From positions 40,310,164 to 40,374,163 of the forward strand of contig CP092874.1 in the NCBI GenBank assembly GCA_030710605.1: 64,000 bases of DNA, in the 5' to 3' direction. This DNA comes from Cordylochernes scorpioides. Lineage: Eukaryota > Arthropoda > Arachnida > Pseudoscorpiones > Chernetidae. Under the pieces are notes generated by a model. That model searched no databases, was not told the origin of the DNA, and saw nothing but the letters and a program-made list of their open reading frames with translations. A program made the position numbers and the translations under genes. Below are positions 45,290 to 56,866 of this stretch, piece after piece (positions within the stretch are counted from its first letter, which is position 1; every line of letters begins with the position of its first letter).

Positions 45290-46221
45290 TCATGGTGACC
45301 CTCTTACTCTAAATTTAACATCGGAGACCCTAGCTTCCACACGAAAAGACCCATAGACGTTGGAGTAACCTTCAGTCTTAGGAACAGCTAGAATTACCCG
45401 ATCTCCCCTGTCGAAACCTTTGGTATAAGGTGGCCTAGGATTCATAAGCTTTTTAACAGAATTACCTGATATAAACTGTCTGACAGTCTCCTTTGCTTTC
45501 CACATCGCCCTTAACCTCTCAGTCCAAGTAGGCCTTCTAAAACTATTAACAGACCCAGCGCTACACTCACAGTTTCTGTTAAACTCAGTAGGTGGCAACT
45601 TTACAGCCTCGTTTTCAATGCGTCTCACAGATTTGTCATCTATGGAGCTTGAAACCATTGGTGTATGTGCACTGGCAATCCAGCAAAGGTCTACATAATC
45701 ATGGTCCTCTGGTTTCAAGGAAATCATGTTGCAACGTTCCCGTACGGGAGGCAACGGGATATTCAATCTCCTTATATCATTGATTCCCAGAATCCCGTCG
45801 TAGCCTTTATCTCCGAGTGACATTAACCAGAACCTTATCTCTCCCAGCTCGCTGCCGTTTTCGTTACCAACTCTACAGGTTTTAACAAGTGTAAGTGTCA
45901 GCTCGTGGCCAGTGACTGACACTATACGTAAAGTTTTAAGTGCATCGTCCCAATTCTCTCCTTCAAGACCTTGCACTTTTCAGAATAAATGATACTGACT
46001 TGGCTTCCTGTATCATATAACAGGTGCCACATATTGCCGTTAATATTCACCTTAACTATTGGCAGATTTCCAGTCTGATCACCGCCATAAGAACGTATGT
46101 TCACAATCTCAGCATTGTCAAGAGTATTGCGGTTGGCAAACATAGAAGACTGTCTTGAGCAATCACTAGCTATATGTCCTAATCTGCACTCAGGTGGACT
46201 CAGCTTGATTTCGCCCAACAA
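45290..46221 (-). pseudogene. Protease and integrase-like tail of the gag-protease element, copy A
   Basis: From 46,221: a partial zinc knuckle ECRLGHIASDC, then retropepsin LLYDTGSQVSII (DTG). A frameshift near 45,965 (also in copy B) leads to LEGENWDDALKTL, GYDGILGINDIRRLN (flap and second half of the protease), and an unrecognised stretch. WTERLRAMWKAKETVRQ, then FDRGDRVILAVP and FRVEARVSDVKFRVRG resemble the C-terminal part of gypsy integrases. The join suggests an in-frame loss of RT, RNase H and integrase core. The last step is inference. Confidence 0.75.
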
Positions 46222-46339
46222 TTTAGTCAGTTTTTTCTATTTCACCCCTAAGGTTTTCAATACACTGCTCATTTACGTGTTTCATCCTGTTTACACTGGC
46301 ACTAAGCATCTTCATCTCTCCCTTAATGCTATTTATTTC

Positions 46340-46912
46340 TTAAACCCCTTCTACTGAACATACCCCTTTCATAAAGCTGCAACGGTGTTCTACACTATCC
46401 TCCGTGGCCATGACACTGACTGCTTCGTCTATTGATTTAGCCTCACTGCGAACAATAGCCTCCCTACACTTTACGAGTACATTTTCGAGGAAAATTTCGA
46501 AAACTAAACTATCGTTAAATCTGTGCTCTACTTTATCTCTAATGGCCAAGAATCTTTCTTTAAAAACCATAGGACTTTCCCTAACTCTCTGCTTAAGACC
46601 TTCTATTAATTTAAGGCATTCCCTAATACCACGAGCCTTTTTAGAGTACAGTATGTTCAGTTTACTAACAATAATTTCGAAACTGCTATCGTTACGGATA
46701 CCCATCTCCTCTAAGCTCAACCTAACTTCAGGGGATAAAGCCTCAAACATAAGCAGTGCCTTGACCTCAGGATCCCAGTTGCCTACTCGAGCTTTAAGCT
46801 CGACTTCCCGAATGAAAGACTCGAGACCAACCCCATTAAACACTGACAAGTTGAGCATTGAGTTCACAAACATGATGGAGTACAATAATAATAATATTAA
46901 TAAACCACTCAA
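46340..46912 (-). pseudogene. Gag of the gag-protease element, copy A
   Basis: 190 residues with a gag/capsid-like helical pattern: FNGVGLESFIREVELKARVGN, KALLMFEALSPEVRLSLEE, REC LKLIEGLKQRVRESP, FKERFLAIRDKVEH. The core begins near MLNLSVFNGVG. A TAA at 46,340-46,342 stops it in both copies (GV, stop, EINSIKGEMK). The same frame then continues toward the protease, but copy A has an extra T near 46,233 that shifts it. Gag would form the particle. Confidence 0.75.
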
Positions 46913-46991
46913 TCAAAGAAAATAAAATCGCATGTAAAAATTACAGGAATTTACACGTGCAAACACCAGTGATCCTGGCAGGGCTCGGCAA

Positions 46992-47452
46992 TGACAAATG
47001 TTAATACCTTTGCGAGTTAACACACAAAAATGGAAAAAGCTAGGGCCTAAATCAAATGTACCTTAATACACAAAAAAGCGTACACTCAAGAGTACAACAC
47101 CAACAACAAAAAGGAAATAAATAAGAACTAGCGATTTGTAAAATAAAATAAAAAGATACTTAGCTTTATTGTAGCGTTGGTAGGGATCGGACTGGGGTCA
47201 CAGGGATGCGAAGAGAACAGCCAGACAGAGGAAAACCTCGTAGAAAAACACTTTAAGTGTCTCCACACCAATTCTCCACGCTCTGGCCCCCTTCGCATTC
47301 CCTTAGTCCCCTCTTATATACAGACATGGCCACATTTGTCCAATGAGAAGGCGTGAGAGATTGGTTCACTAACGAACGAAGACAACATTCTTCCCTATAA
47401 AACCTGATCAGAAAAAAAAAAAACTGAAAATGTTTGTCAATATAATTTGACA
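46992..47452 (-). repeat. LTR of gag-protease element, copy A, 5' LTR
   Basis: 461 bp, TGACAAATG...TTTGACA. The promoter would lie here for the - strand genes. The adjoining internal sequence on the - strand (TTGCCGAGCCCTGCC) does not begin with TGG, so no standard primer-binding site is evident. Confidence 0.88.
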
Positions 47453-47456
47453 ATGT

Positions 47457-48475
47457 AATAAGACAAAGAAGTATATGGACCAATGCTCTGAAGGAGTGAG
47501 GTAAGCTACATGCTGCGAAATTCAGATTGTCCAATTCTCTGATTGTCGGACTTTAGATTGGGGACGTCACTTCAGTACGATTCAACATTCTCGACTAAAG
47601 CTTTATAAAGATGGATCATCAAATTTTAGTTAAACATGAAAAGCTTTAACTTACTTTCACCTGAAGAGAATTAAATATTTAAATGTCCTGCAGAAGACTA
47701 GTTTTTACCTAAATTATCAGCATTAAAAATATAAAAGAGGAACACTTCCTATATGCAGATTTGCTATTAGAAAGATTGATGTTCCTATTTCAAGACACAC
47801 CTTTGTAAACACTAGCAAATAATGTTGTAATGGTCAAGTCCATCCTCCATATATGCCTCCTCGATGTTGAGACTTCATATTGGAAGAGAATGCTCTCAAG
47901 TCAAATCCAAGTTTCACTCAAGCTTCTCTGCGATGGCATATTCTGCCTTTCGACCATCTTATCACTTGTCTCTGATCTCAGATTTCTTAAATTAACCTCT
48001 GAGGCTCCAACACTCAGCTTAATTAATGGCGAACAACATATGACAAAGTCGTCGATTTCAAAGTGCCTATCCTTAAGTTAATATCATTGTCTTTAAAATA
48101 CGCTTGTTTAGATATTGAGAGAGTTACAGGTATTTTATAACCTAGCATTTAAAAGGTAATGAATTGATGTGTGTTTCACAAATTAATTTAGATATCAAGT
48201 ATAAAATTATACATTCTGATCAGTATAAAACTAAAGGAAACACAATCTAGATTACATTTTGAATATACATAGCTGCGAAATAACTTTTCAATTTATAAAT
48301 ATTAAATAGAGATGTGATATGAACATCTTAGTTTAGCTACTTCTTTGACTTTTGAAAGCTAGTTTACATATAATAGCGATATATAGAGTCACCTTGTAGA
48401 TGATGTAGATAAATCTCTTTTACAACCTAGCCATGAACATAAGGAATGTGTTATGATGCATCAGCGGGCCATCTG
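47457..48475. other. Unit sequence between LTR element and MITE, copy A
   Basis: AT-rich. One 83-codon frame (47,830-48,081) survives in both duplicates with only a couple of residue changes, but it has no recognised domain and the duplicates are too similar for that to mean selection. No other feature seen. Confidence 0.5.
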
Positions 48476-48477
48476 TT

Positions 48478-48632
48478 ATGAATATTTGAAACTATTATAG
48501 ACGCGTATGATTCTTTTGGAAATTTTGATGAGCCAGGCCCTCCCTTTAATTTTTCCATTGCAGTAAGGGCAGTAGAAATTGTTTATTTTTCAAAAGAGTC
48601 ATACGCGTCTATAATAGTTTCAAATATTCATA
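48478..48632. mobile_element. MITE with perfect terminal inverted repeats of about 33 bp, copy A
   Basis: ATGAATATTTGAAACTATTA... reading into GACGCGTATGA is mirrored exactly by TCATACGCGTC...TAATAGTTTCAAATATTCAT. The centre (GATGAGCCAGGCCCTCCC, GCAGTAAGGGCAGTAGAA) is the same core as in family M. CATAAGGAATGTGT occurs on both sides (48,438 and 48,630). Confidence 0.8.
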
Positions 48633-50033
48633 AGGAATGTGTGTTAAGAAGTAGATCTTGTTTCAAGGTCACAATACAAGGAAGATCCATCAGAGAGAGG
48701 AACCTTTATTACGTTTAGAACTGAGATATAAAGACACCACTGTAACTTAAATAATATTTATTTATTCATATAGAATATGGATAGAAATGGGTGAAAATAA
48801 GAGATCAGACATTTACAATTATATACTCGGATGATAATTAAAGGTGACATGGCGCCATCTATCGAGGCAAATATCATTTACACGTTTGATTTCCTTTCAT
48901 TCCAGACCAGTAGCCGAATATATAATTTCTTGAAAAAGCATGGGAAGCCAACCATGTATACATTTCCAGCTGGTGACTCCGTCAGCGTGGTTTTACTAGG
49001 GATTCTAAACAGCAAGGTTTTCTAGGAAAATAATTTAAAGCGAATTACGTAAGAAATTAAGATGCTATTTATCAAGGCAAAAGCCAGTTATGGCTAAACA
49101 TACCATATAAAGCAACTGATGCCTACGTGATATTTAAGTTGTAATGGTTATCTAAAAAATAATCCACCCGATCGGTATGATCAGTATGTTCAGCCACATA
49201 TGCTGTCGAATTAAACAACTGGCCAATAGTAGGACAGAATGGAAGAGTTTAGCGACGGTCCATAAGTCATGTATTCACCAGATCGCTAAAATAAAATAAA
49301 TATAGGGTAATGGTTTATTCTAACTTTTCATATTAACCTTTTATAAAGGAAAATGCGAATTTATTTACATTATCAGCAATTATTATTTTGAAATATAAGA
49401 CTTCAACGACCATCTAAATATAAAACAAAACATTAATCACGAATATGTTGTTCTCAAATAAAACCTACTTTATCCATGAACGTCATTTGTTGGTTGTTTG
49501 AACAACTCCACTTTTATTTTCTTCCCGCTGCAGCACAAGAAGGCCATAGTAGTTGTAATGGTACACCGAGCATTATCCACATGTGTTATCAAAGGGGAAA
49601 ACAAAAGGAAATAATTACAATGAAGTATGAACTCGAAGCGAACGACTACCAGACTCTACTTATAGGGAAGCGGATAAAACAAAGAAAAACAACACAGCAG
49701 AACCATTATCCAGAAAAATAAAGACATATATACAAGGTGCGTTTATTAATTCCCAGGATTGTGTGGGGATTAAAAAATATTTTTAAAAAGTTAAAGAAAA
49801 ATATTTTATACCCAGTTAAATACTGGACATTTAATCACACCTGAAAATGCAATATTGCTTTGTTTTAAATTGAAAAAAAGTACTATTGAGACCTCTGAAT
49901 TGATTGAATAAGATTTTTGCAATGCTGTTTATACCGTTCAAAAACCTTTGAATGGTTTTGAAAAGGTTGAGAAGAGATAAATGATGACCAACATACTGAG
50001 AGTCCAAGAACATTATGTTGAGAGGAAAACAAG
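48633..50033. other. Right part of unit A, no gene seen
   Basis: AT-rich, collinear with 55,439-56,759. Copy A has about 70 bp near 49,855-49,935 that copy B lacks. The ORFs are short and unrecognised. Confidence 0.5.
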
Positions 50034-52088
50034 ATAAAAAATTATTCAATTATTTATGAACAATAAATTTGTTTTCAAATATTTAAAATATAAATTGCAT
50101 CTTTGTGGAATTCCCTGCATCTTTTCTTTGAAAGGTTTGCACCCAAAGGTCCGCCGTTCAGTAATTATGAAATATGTGATTCTGTAAGAAGTATCAGAGA
50201 GAGAGAACAGAATTATTTACCAAGATGTTAGAACTAGAAACGGTGGCTGTAAAATATAATGTATAACTAGCTGACAGCTAAGTTACGAATAAGCTAATCG
50301 AATAAAAATAAAACCTCTCATAAACGACCCATTTGATGTGCGACTATCTCCCCCAGGAACCACTTAGGTAAAATAAGACTTAGACTAAATATTGAGTGAA
50401 CACCTTCAGGAAAAACTTATCTACGGTTTTAATAACATCGTTAATAGGAACTCTCTTCACAGTTAGGACAATATGATATAAAGTACAGTCCCCAGTTCTT
50501 CATTAGTCTTCATGATGCTTCGGTGATTGGATGTAAAAACTGATTGTAGAACAGAAGAAAGTAGGTAGCGATCTGTGGCGTTGGGCGAAATGCTCGCAGT
50601 TAAGAACGAGCGCCAATTCGAAGCTAAAACTCGTCCAAAATATATACTTTTTATATTGCACCCATATTTACACAATTTTACAGAAGATAAATGAAGCAAA
50701 TGAGATCAATATCATCACCCAAGATGTTAGACTTGCGATAGTGGCTGGAAAACAAAAGATATAAATAGCTAACAGCTAAGTTACAAGTAATATAATCAGG
50801 TAAACAGTAAAACTCTCATAACTGGTCTCTCTAATGAGCGAATACCTCCTTCGACCGACCCAACTATGTAAGATAAAAATGATTTGAAACTAAACGAACC
50901 TTCTTCCTATGAGAGTCCACCTCTAGGAGAAACTAGCGTTATTTAATATTCTTGAAAAACTTCCATAAGAGATTCTACTGTCTACAGTTAAGGCAATACG
51001 CTTCAATATTTATTAATCTGCGCAATTATTCTTTAGACCTTAGGAGAACAAATCACTTCCAAAGCATTTCCTTGTGTCTCATACAAATGATTGGTTCTGG
51101 CCTTATGTTAGGATACATAGAAATACAGAATAATGTATATAGAAATGTTGACAAAAGTTATTACTTTTGCGGGTTAACACACAAAAATGGAAAAAGCTAG
51201 GGCCTAAATTAAATGTACCTTAATACACAGAAAAGCGTACACTCAAGAGTACAATACCAACAACAAAAAGGAAATAAATAAAAACTAGCGATTTGTAAAA
51301 TAAAATAAAAAGGTACTTAGCTTTATTGTAGCGTTGGTAGGGATCGGACTGGGGTCACAGGGATGCGAAGAGAACAGCCAGACAGGGAAAACCTCGTAGG
51401 AAAACCCTTTAAGTGTCTCCACACCAATTCTCCACGCTCTGGCCCCTTTCGCATTCCCTTAGTCCCTTCTTATATACAGACATGGCCACATTCGTCCAAT
51501 GAGAAGGCGTGAGAGATTGGTTCACTAACAAACGAAGACAACATTTTCCCTATAAAACCTGATCAGAAAAAAAAAACTGAAAATGTTTGTCAATATAATT
51601 TGACAAAAGGTATCCTTCCAAAGAAAAAAAAGAACTAACCAATCTCCCAAACATTCTCATTGTCCCGTAAGGAAAACCTCCTGCTGTCGGGAGGGAAAAA
51701 GCTCACGGGAGCCATGTTATAAAGATACAAAAAAAAAAACTAAAGAGAGGAGAAGTAGGCATCCAGGTCGTTCCATACAGGTGCCTTCCATCTTGTTCCT
51801 CCTAAAAAGAAAATAACCAAAGATCTGAGCAAACTACGTGAGTTACCATGAGTGATTACCAAGCACGCATATATAATATTCTTTAATAGACAGAGTTTAA
51901 TGGGGGATCAATAAGATCTCATCTGGGATCGGCCGAGCATGATAGGTAGAGACTTTGGGAACTGACAGACGCTCGCTTGATGAGAAACCGAAAGATCCAA
52001 TTCCATTCAGTTCTCTCAAGTCCAAGAGCTAAAAACTCTTCTTAACGTCAGTTTCTAAACGCTTTCATCCTATCGACATGTACAACTT

Positions 52089-53010
52089 TCACATCGTCAT
52101 GGTGACCCCTCTTACTCTAAATTTAACATCGGAGACCCTAGCTTCCACACGAAAAGACCCATAGACGTTGGAGTAACCTTCAGTCTTAGGAACAGCTAGA
52201 ATTACCCGATCTCCTCTGTCAAAACTTTTGGTATAAGGTGGCCTAGGATTCATAAGCTTTTTAACAGAATTACCTGATATAAACTGTCTGACAGTCTCCT
52301 TTGCTTTCCACATCGCCCTTAACCTCTCTGTCCAAGTAGGCCTTCTAAAACTATTAACAGACCCAGCGCTACACTCACAGTTTCTGTTAAACTCAGTAGG
52401 TGGCAACTTTACAGCCTCGTTTTCAATGCGTCTCACTGATTTGTCATCTATGGAGCTTGAAACCATTGGTGTATGTGCACTGGCAATCCAGCAAAGGTCT
52501 ACATAATCATGGTCCTCTGGTTTCAAGGAAATCATGTTGCAACGTTCCCGTACGGGAGGCAACGGGATATTCAATCTCCTTATATCATTGATTCTCAGAA
52601 TCCCGTCGTAGCCTTTATCTCCGAGTGACATTAACCAGAACCTTATCTCTCCCAGCTCGCTGCCGTTTTCGTTACCAACTCTCCAGGTTTTAACAAGTGT
52701 AAGTGTCAGCTCGTGGCCAGTGACTGACACTATACGTAAAGTTTTAAGTGCATCGTCCCAATTCTCTCCTTCAAGACCTTGCACTTTTCAGAATCAATGA
52801 TACTGACTTGGCTTCCTGTATCATATAATAGGTGCCACATATTGCCGTTAATATTCACCTTAACTATTGGCAGATTTCCAGTCTGATCACCGCCATAAGA
52901 ACGTATGTTCACAATCTCAGCATTGTCAAGAGTATTGCGGTGGGCAAACATAGAAGACTGTCTTGAGCAATCACTAGCTATATGTCCTAATCTACACTAA
53001 GGTGGACTCA
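52089..53010 (-). pseudogene. Protease and integrase-like tail of the gag-protease element, copy B
   Basis: As copy A: LLYDTGSQVSIID, the shared frameshift, GYDGILRINDIRRLN, WTERLRAMWKAK and FDRGDRVILAVP. Differences include CR to WR and G to R changes and a read-through at the end (RGVTMTM). Copy B has TAG inside the knuckle (near 52,996-52,998, ECR of copy A preceded here by a stop). Its T run near 53,040 is one base shorter, so gag and protease share a frame here but not in copy A. Confidence 0.75.
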
Positions 53011-53146
53011 GCTTGATTTCGCCCAACAATTTAGTCAGTTTTTCTATCTCACCCCTAAGGTTTTCAATACACTGCTCATTTACGTGTTTCATCCTGTTTA
53101 CACTGGCACTAAGCATCTTCATCTCTCCCTTAATGCTATTTATTTC

Positions 53147-53719
53147 TTAAACCCCTTCTACTGAACATACCCCTTTCATAAAGCTGCAACGGTGTTCTAC
53201 ACTATCCTCCGTGGCCATGACAGTGACTGCTTTGTCTATTGATTTAGCCTCACTGCGAACAATAGCCTCCCTATACTTTACGAGTACATTTTCGAGGAAA
53301 ATTTCGAAAACTAAACTATCGTCAAATCTGTGCTCTACTTTATCTCTAATGGCCAAGAATCTTTCTTTAAAAACCATAGGACTTTCCCTAACTCTCTGCT
53401 TAAGACCTTCTATTAATTTAAGGCATTCCCTAATACCACGCGCCTTTTTAGAGTACAGTATGTTCAGTTTACTAACAATAATTTCGAAACTGCTATCGTT
53501 ACGGATACCCATCTCCTCTAAGCTCAACCTAACTTCAGGGGATAGAGCCTCAAACATAAGCAGTGCCTTGACCTCAGGATCCCAGTTGCCTACTCGAGCT
53601 TTAAGCTCGACTTCCCGAATGAAAGACTCGAGACCAACCCCATTAAACACTGACAAGTTGAGCATTGAGTTCACAAACATGATGGAGTACAATAATAATA
53701 ATATTAATAAACCACTCAA
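53147..53719 (-). pseudogene. Gag of the gag-protease element, copy B
   Basis: 190 residues, nearly the same as 46,340-46,912. Differences seen include RFND to RFDD, KCRE to KYRE, and DEAVSV to DKAVTV. The TAA after GV is shared with copy A. Confidence 0.75.
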
Positions 53720-55273
53720 TCAAAGAAAATAAAATCGCATGTAAAAATTACAGGAATTTACACGTGCAAACACCAGTGATCCTGGCAGGGCTCGGCAATG
53801 ACAAATGTTAATACCTTTGCGAGTTAACACACAAAAATGGAAAAAGCTAGGGCCTAAATTAAATGTACCTTAATACACAGAAAAGCGTACACTCAAGAGT
53901 ACAACACCAACAACAAAAAGGAAATAAATAAGAACTAGCGATTTGTAAAATAAAATAAAAAGATACTTAGCTTTATTGTAGCGTTGGTAGGGGATCGGAC
54001 TGGGGTCACAGGGATGCGAAAGAGAACAGCCAGACAGGGAAAACCTCGTAGAAAAACACTTTAAGTGTCTCCACACCAATTCTCCACGCTCTTGCCCCCT
54101 TCGCATTCCCTTAGTCCCCTCTTATATACAGACATGGCCACATTTGTCCAATGAGAAGGCGTGAGAGATTGGTTCACTAACGAACGAAGACAACATTCTT
54201 CCCTATAAAACCTGATCAGAAAAAAAAAAACTGAAAATGTTTGTCAATATAATTTGACAATATAATAAGACATATAAGTATATGGACCAATGCTCTGAAG
54301 GAGTGAGGTAAGCTACATGCTGCGAAATTCAGATTGTCCAATTCTCTGATTGCGGACTTTAAATTGGGGACGTCACTTCAGTACGATTCAAAATTCTCGA
54401 CTAAAGCTTTATAAAGATGGATCATCAAATTTTAGTTAAACATGAAAAGCTCTAAATTACTTTCACCTGAAGAGAATTAAATATTTAAATGTCCTGCAGA
54501 AGACTAGTTTTTACCTAAATTATCAGCATTAAAAATATAAAAGAGGAACACTTCCTATATGCAGATTTGCTATAGAAAGATTGATGTTCCTATTTCAAGA
54601 CACACCTTTGTAAACACTAGCAAATAATGTTGTAATGGTCAAGTCCATCCTCCATATATGCCTCCTCGATGTTGAGACTTCATATTGGAAGAGAATGCTC
54701 TCAAGTCAAATCCAAGTTTCACACAAGCTTCTCTGCGATGGCATATTCTGCCTTTCGACCATCTTATCACTTGTCTCTGATCTCAGATTTCTTAAATTAA
54801 CCTCTGAGGCTCCAACACTCAGCTTAATTAATGGCGAACAACATATGACAAAGTTGTCGATTTCAAAGTGCCTATCATTAAGTTAATATCATTGTCTTTA
54901 AAATACGCTTGTTTAGATATTGAGAGAGAGAGAGTTACAGGTATTTTATAACCTAGCATTTAAAAGGTAATGAATTGATGTGTGTTTCACAAATTAATTT
55001 AGATATCAAGTATAAAATTATACATTCTGATCAGTATAAAACTAAAGGAAACACAATCTAGAGTACATTTTGAATATACATAGCTGAGAAATAACTTTTC
55101 AATTTATAAATATTAAATAGAGATATGAACATCTTAGTTTAGCTACTTCTTTGACTTTTGAAAGCTAGTTTACATATAATAGTGATATATAGAGTCACCT
55201 TGTAGATGATGTAGATAAATCTCATTTACAACCTAGCCATGAACATAAGGAATGTGTTATGATGCATCAGCGC

Positions 55274-55438
55274 GCCATCTGTTATGAATATTTGAAACTA
55301 TTATAGACGCGTATAATTCTTTTTGGAAATTTTGATGAGCCATGCCCTCCCTTTAATTTTTCCATTGCAGTAAGGGCATGTATAAATTGTTTATTTTTCA
55401 AAAGATTCATACGCGTCTATAATAGTTTCAAAATATTC
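55274..55438. mobile_element. MITE with terminal inverted repeats, copy B
   Basis: Counterpart of 48,478-48,632 with small changes in both repeats (GTATAATTC, CAAAATATTC). The core GATGAGCCATGCCCTCCC is present. Confidence 0.8.
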
Positions 55439-56866
55439 ATAAAGAATGTGTGTTAGGAAGTAGATCTTGTTTCAAGATCACAATAATAGGAAGATCCATC
55501 AGAGAGAGGAACCTATATTACGTTTAGAACTGAGATATAAAGACACCACTGTAACTTAAATAATAGTTATTTATTCATATAGAATATGGATAGAAATGGG
55601 TGAAAATAAGAGATCAGACATTTACAATTATATACTCGGATAATAATTAAAGGTGACATGGCGTCATCTATCGAGGCAAATATCATTTACACGTTTGATT
55701 CCTCTCATTCCGGACCAGTAGCCGAATATATCATTTCTTGAAAAAGCATGGAAACCCCAACCATGTATACATTTCCAGCTGGTGGCTCCCGTCAACGTGG
55801 TTTTTTTAGGATTCTAAACAGCAAGGTTTTCTAGGAAAATAATTTAAAGAGAATTACGCAAGAAATTAAGATGCTATTTATCAAGGCAAGAGCCAGTTAT
55901 GGCTGAACACCCCATATAAAGAAAATGATGCCTATTTTGATATTTAAGTTGTGATGGTTATATAAAAATAATCCACCCGATCGCTATGATCAGTATGCTC
56001 AGTCACATATGCTGTCGAATTAAACAACTGGCCAATAGTAGGACAGAATGGAAGAGTTTAGCGACGGTCCATAAGTCATGTATTCACCAGATCGCTAAAA
56101 TAATATAAATATAGGGCAATGGTTTATTCTAACTTTTTATATTAACCTTTTATAAATGGAAAATGCGAATTTGTTTACATTATCAGCAATTTTTATTTTG
56201 AAATATAAGACTTCAACGACCATCTAAATATAAAACAAAACATTAATCACGAATATGTTGTTCCCAAATAAAACCTACTTTCTACATGAACGTCATTTGT
56301 TGGTTGTTTGAACAGCTCCACCTTTATTTTCTTCCCGCTGCAGCACAAGAAGGCCGTAGTAGTTGTAATGGTACACCGAGCATTATCCACATGTGCTATC
56401 AAAGGTGAAAACAAAAGGAAATAATTACAATGAAGTATGAACTCGAAACGAACGACTACCAGACTCTACTTATAGGGAGGCGGATAAAACAAAGAAAAAC
56501 AACACAGCAGAACCATTATCCAGAAGAAAATGACATTTATACAAGGTGCATTTATTAATTACCAGGATTGGATTGAAAATAATATTTTAAAAAAGTTATA
56601 AAAAAATATTTATACCCAGGTATAAACTGGACAATTGATCACACCTGAAATGCAATATTCCGTTCAAAAACCTTTGAATGGTTTTGAAAAGGTTGAGAAG
56701 AGATAAATGATGACCAACATACTGAGCGTGCAAGAACATTATGTTGAGAGGAAAACAAGCTCAAAATGTTGGAATTAATCGAAGCTATCAGAATAATTTC
56801 TATTAAAGACTTATTTTCACATGCTGGGGTATCTTCAGGACTGTGGCTGTTAGAACTCATGGCATA

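Larger units (their letters stand above)
44341..47452 (-). mobile_element. Gag-protease LTR element without RT, copy A
   Basis: LTRs 44,341-44,796 and 46,992-47,452 (about 456-461 bp) begin TGACAAA and end TTTGACA. The 4-bp duplication ATGT flanks them (44,337-44,340 and 47,453-47,456). The 2.2-kb interior codes on the - strand for gag, a zinc-knuckle remnant, retropepsin and a tail resembling the end of a gypsy integrase. No RT, RNase H or integrase core is present. The 4-bp duplication and protein features suggest Ty3/gypsy ancestry. Confidence 0.9.
43269..50033. repeat. Segmental duplication copy A, main part
   Basis: About 6.76 kb collinear with 50,089-56,759 with few mismatches and small indels (a (GA)n near 43,383, T runs, 48,118). 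It contains an internal diverged repeat, a gag-protease LTR element (44,341-47,452) and a MITE. Its right end GAGGAAAACAAG at 50,033 matches 56,759. Confidence 0.93.
51149..54259 (-). mobile_element. Gag-protease LTR element without RT, copy B
   Basis: LTRs 51,149-51,605 and 53,799-54,259. ATGT stands before (51,145-51,148) and ATAT after (54,260-54,263), so one base of the duplication has mutated. Same position and same internal structure as in copy A, hence the insertion predates the duplication. Confidence 0.9.
50045..56759. repeat. Segmental duplication copy B (no Helitron)
   Basis: About 6.7 kb, same order as copy A. It begins TTCAATTATTTATGAAC and ends GGAAAACAAG; 11 bp (ATAAAAAATTA) separate it from the end of copy A. 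At 50,085-50,095 it carries the uninterrupted site (TTTAAAATATAAATTGC) into which the Helitron inserted in copy A. Confidence 0.93.

Noticed and set aside
47830-48081. 83-codon ORF conserved between duplicate units (also 54,635-54,886)
   Set aside because: The two copies are recent duplicates, so near identity is expected without selection. No domain is recognised.
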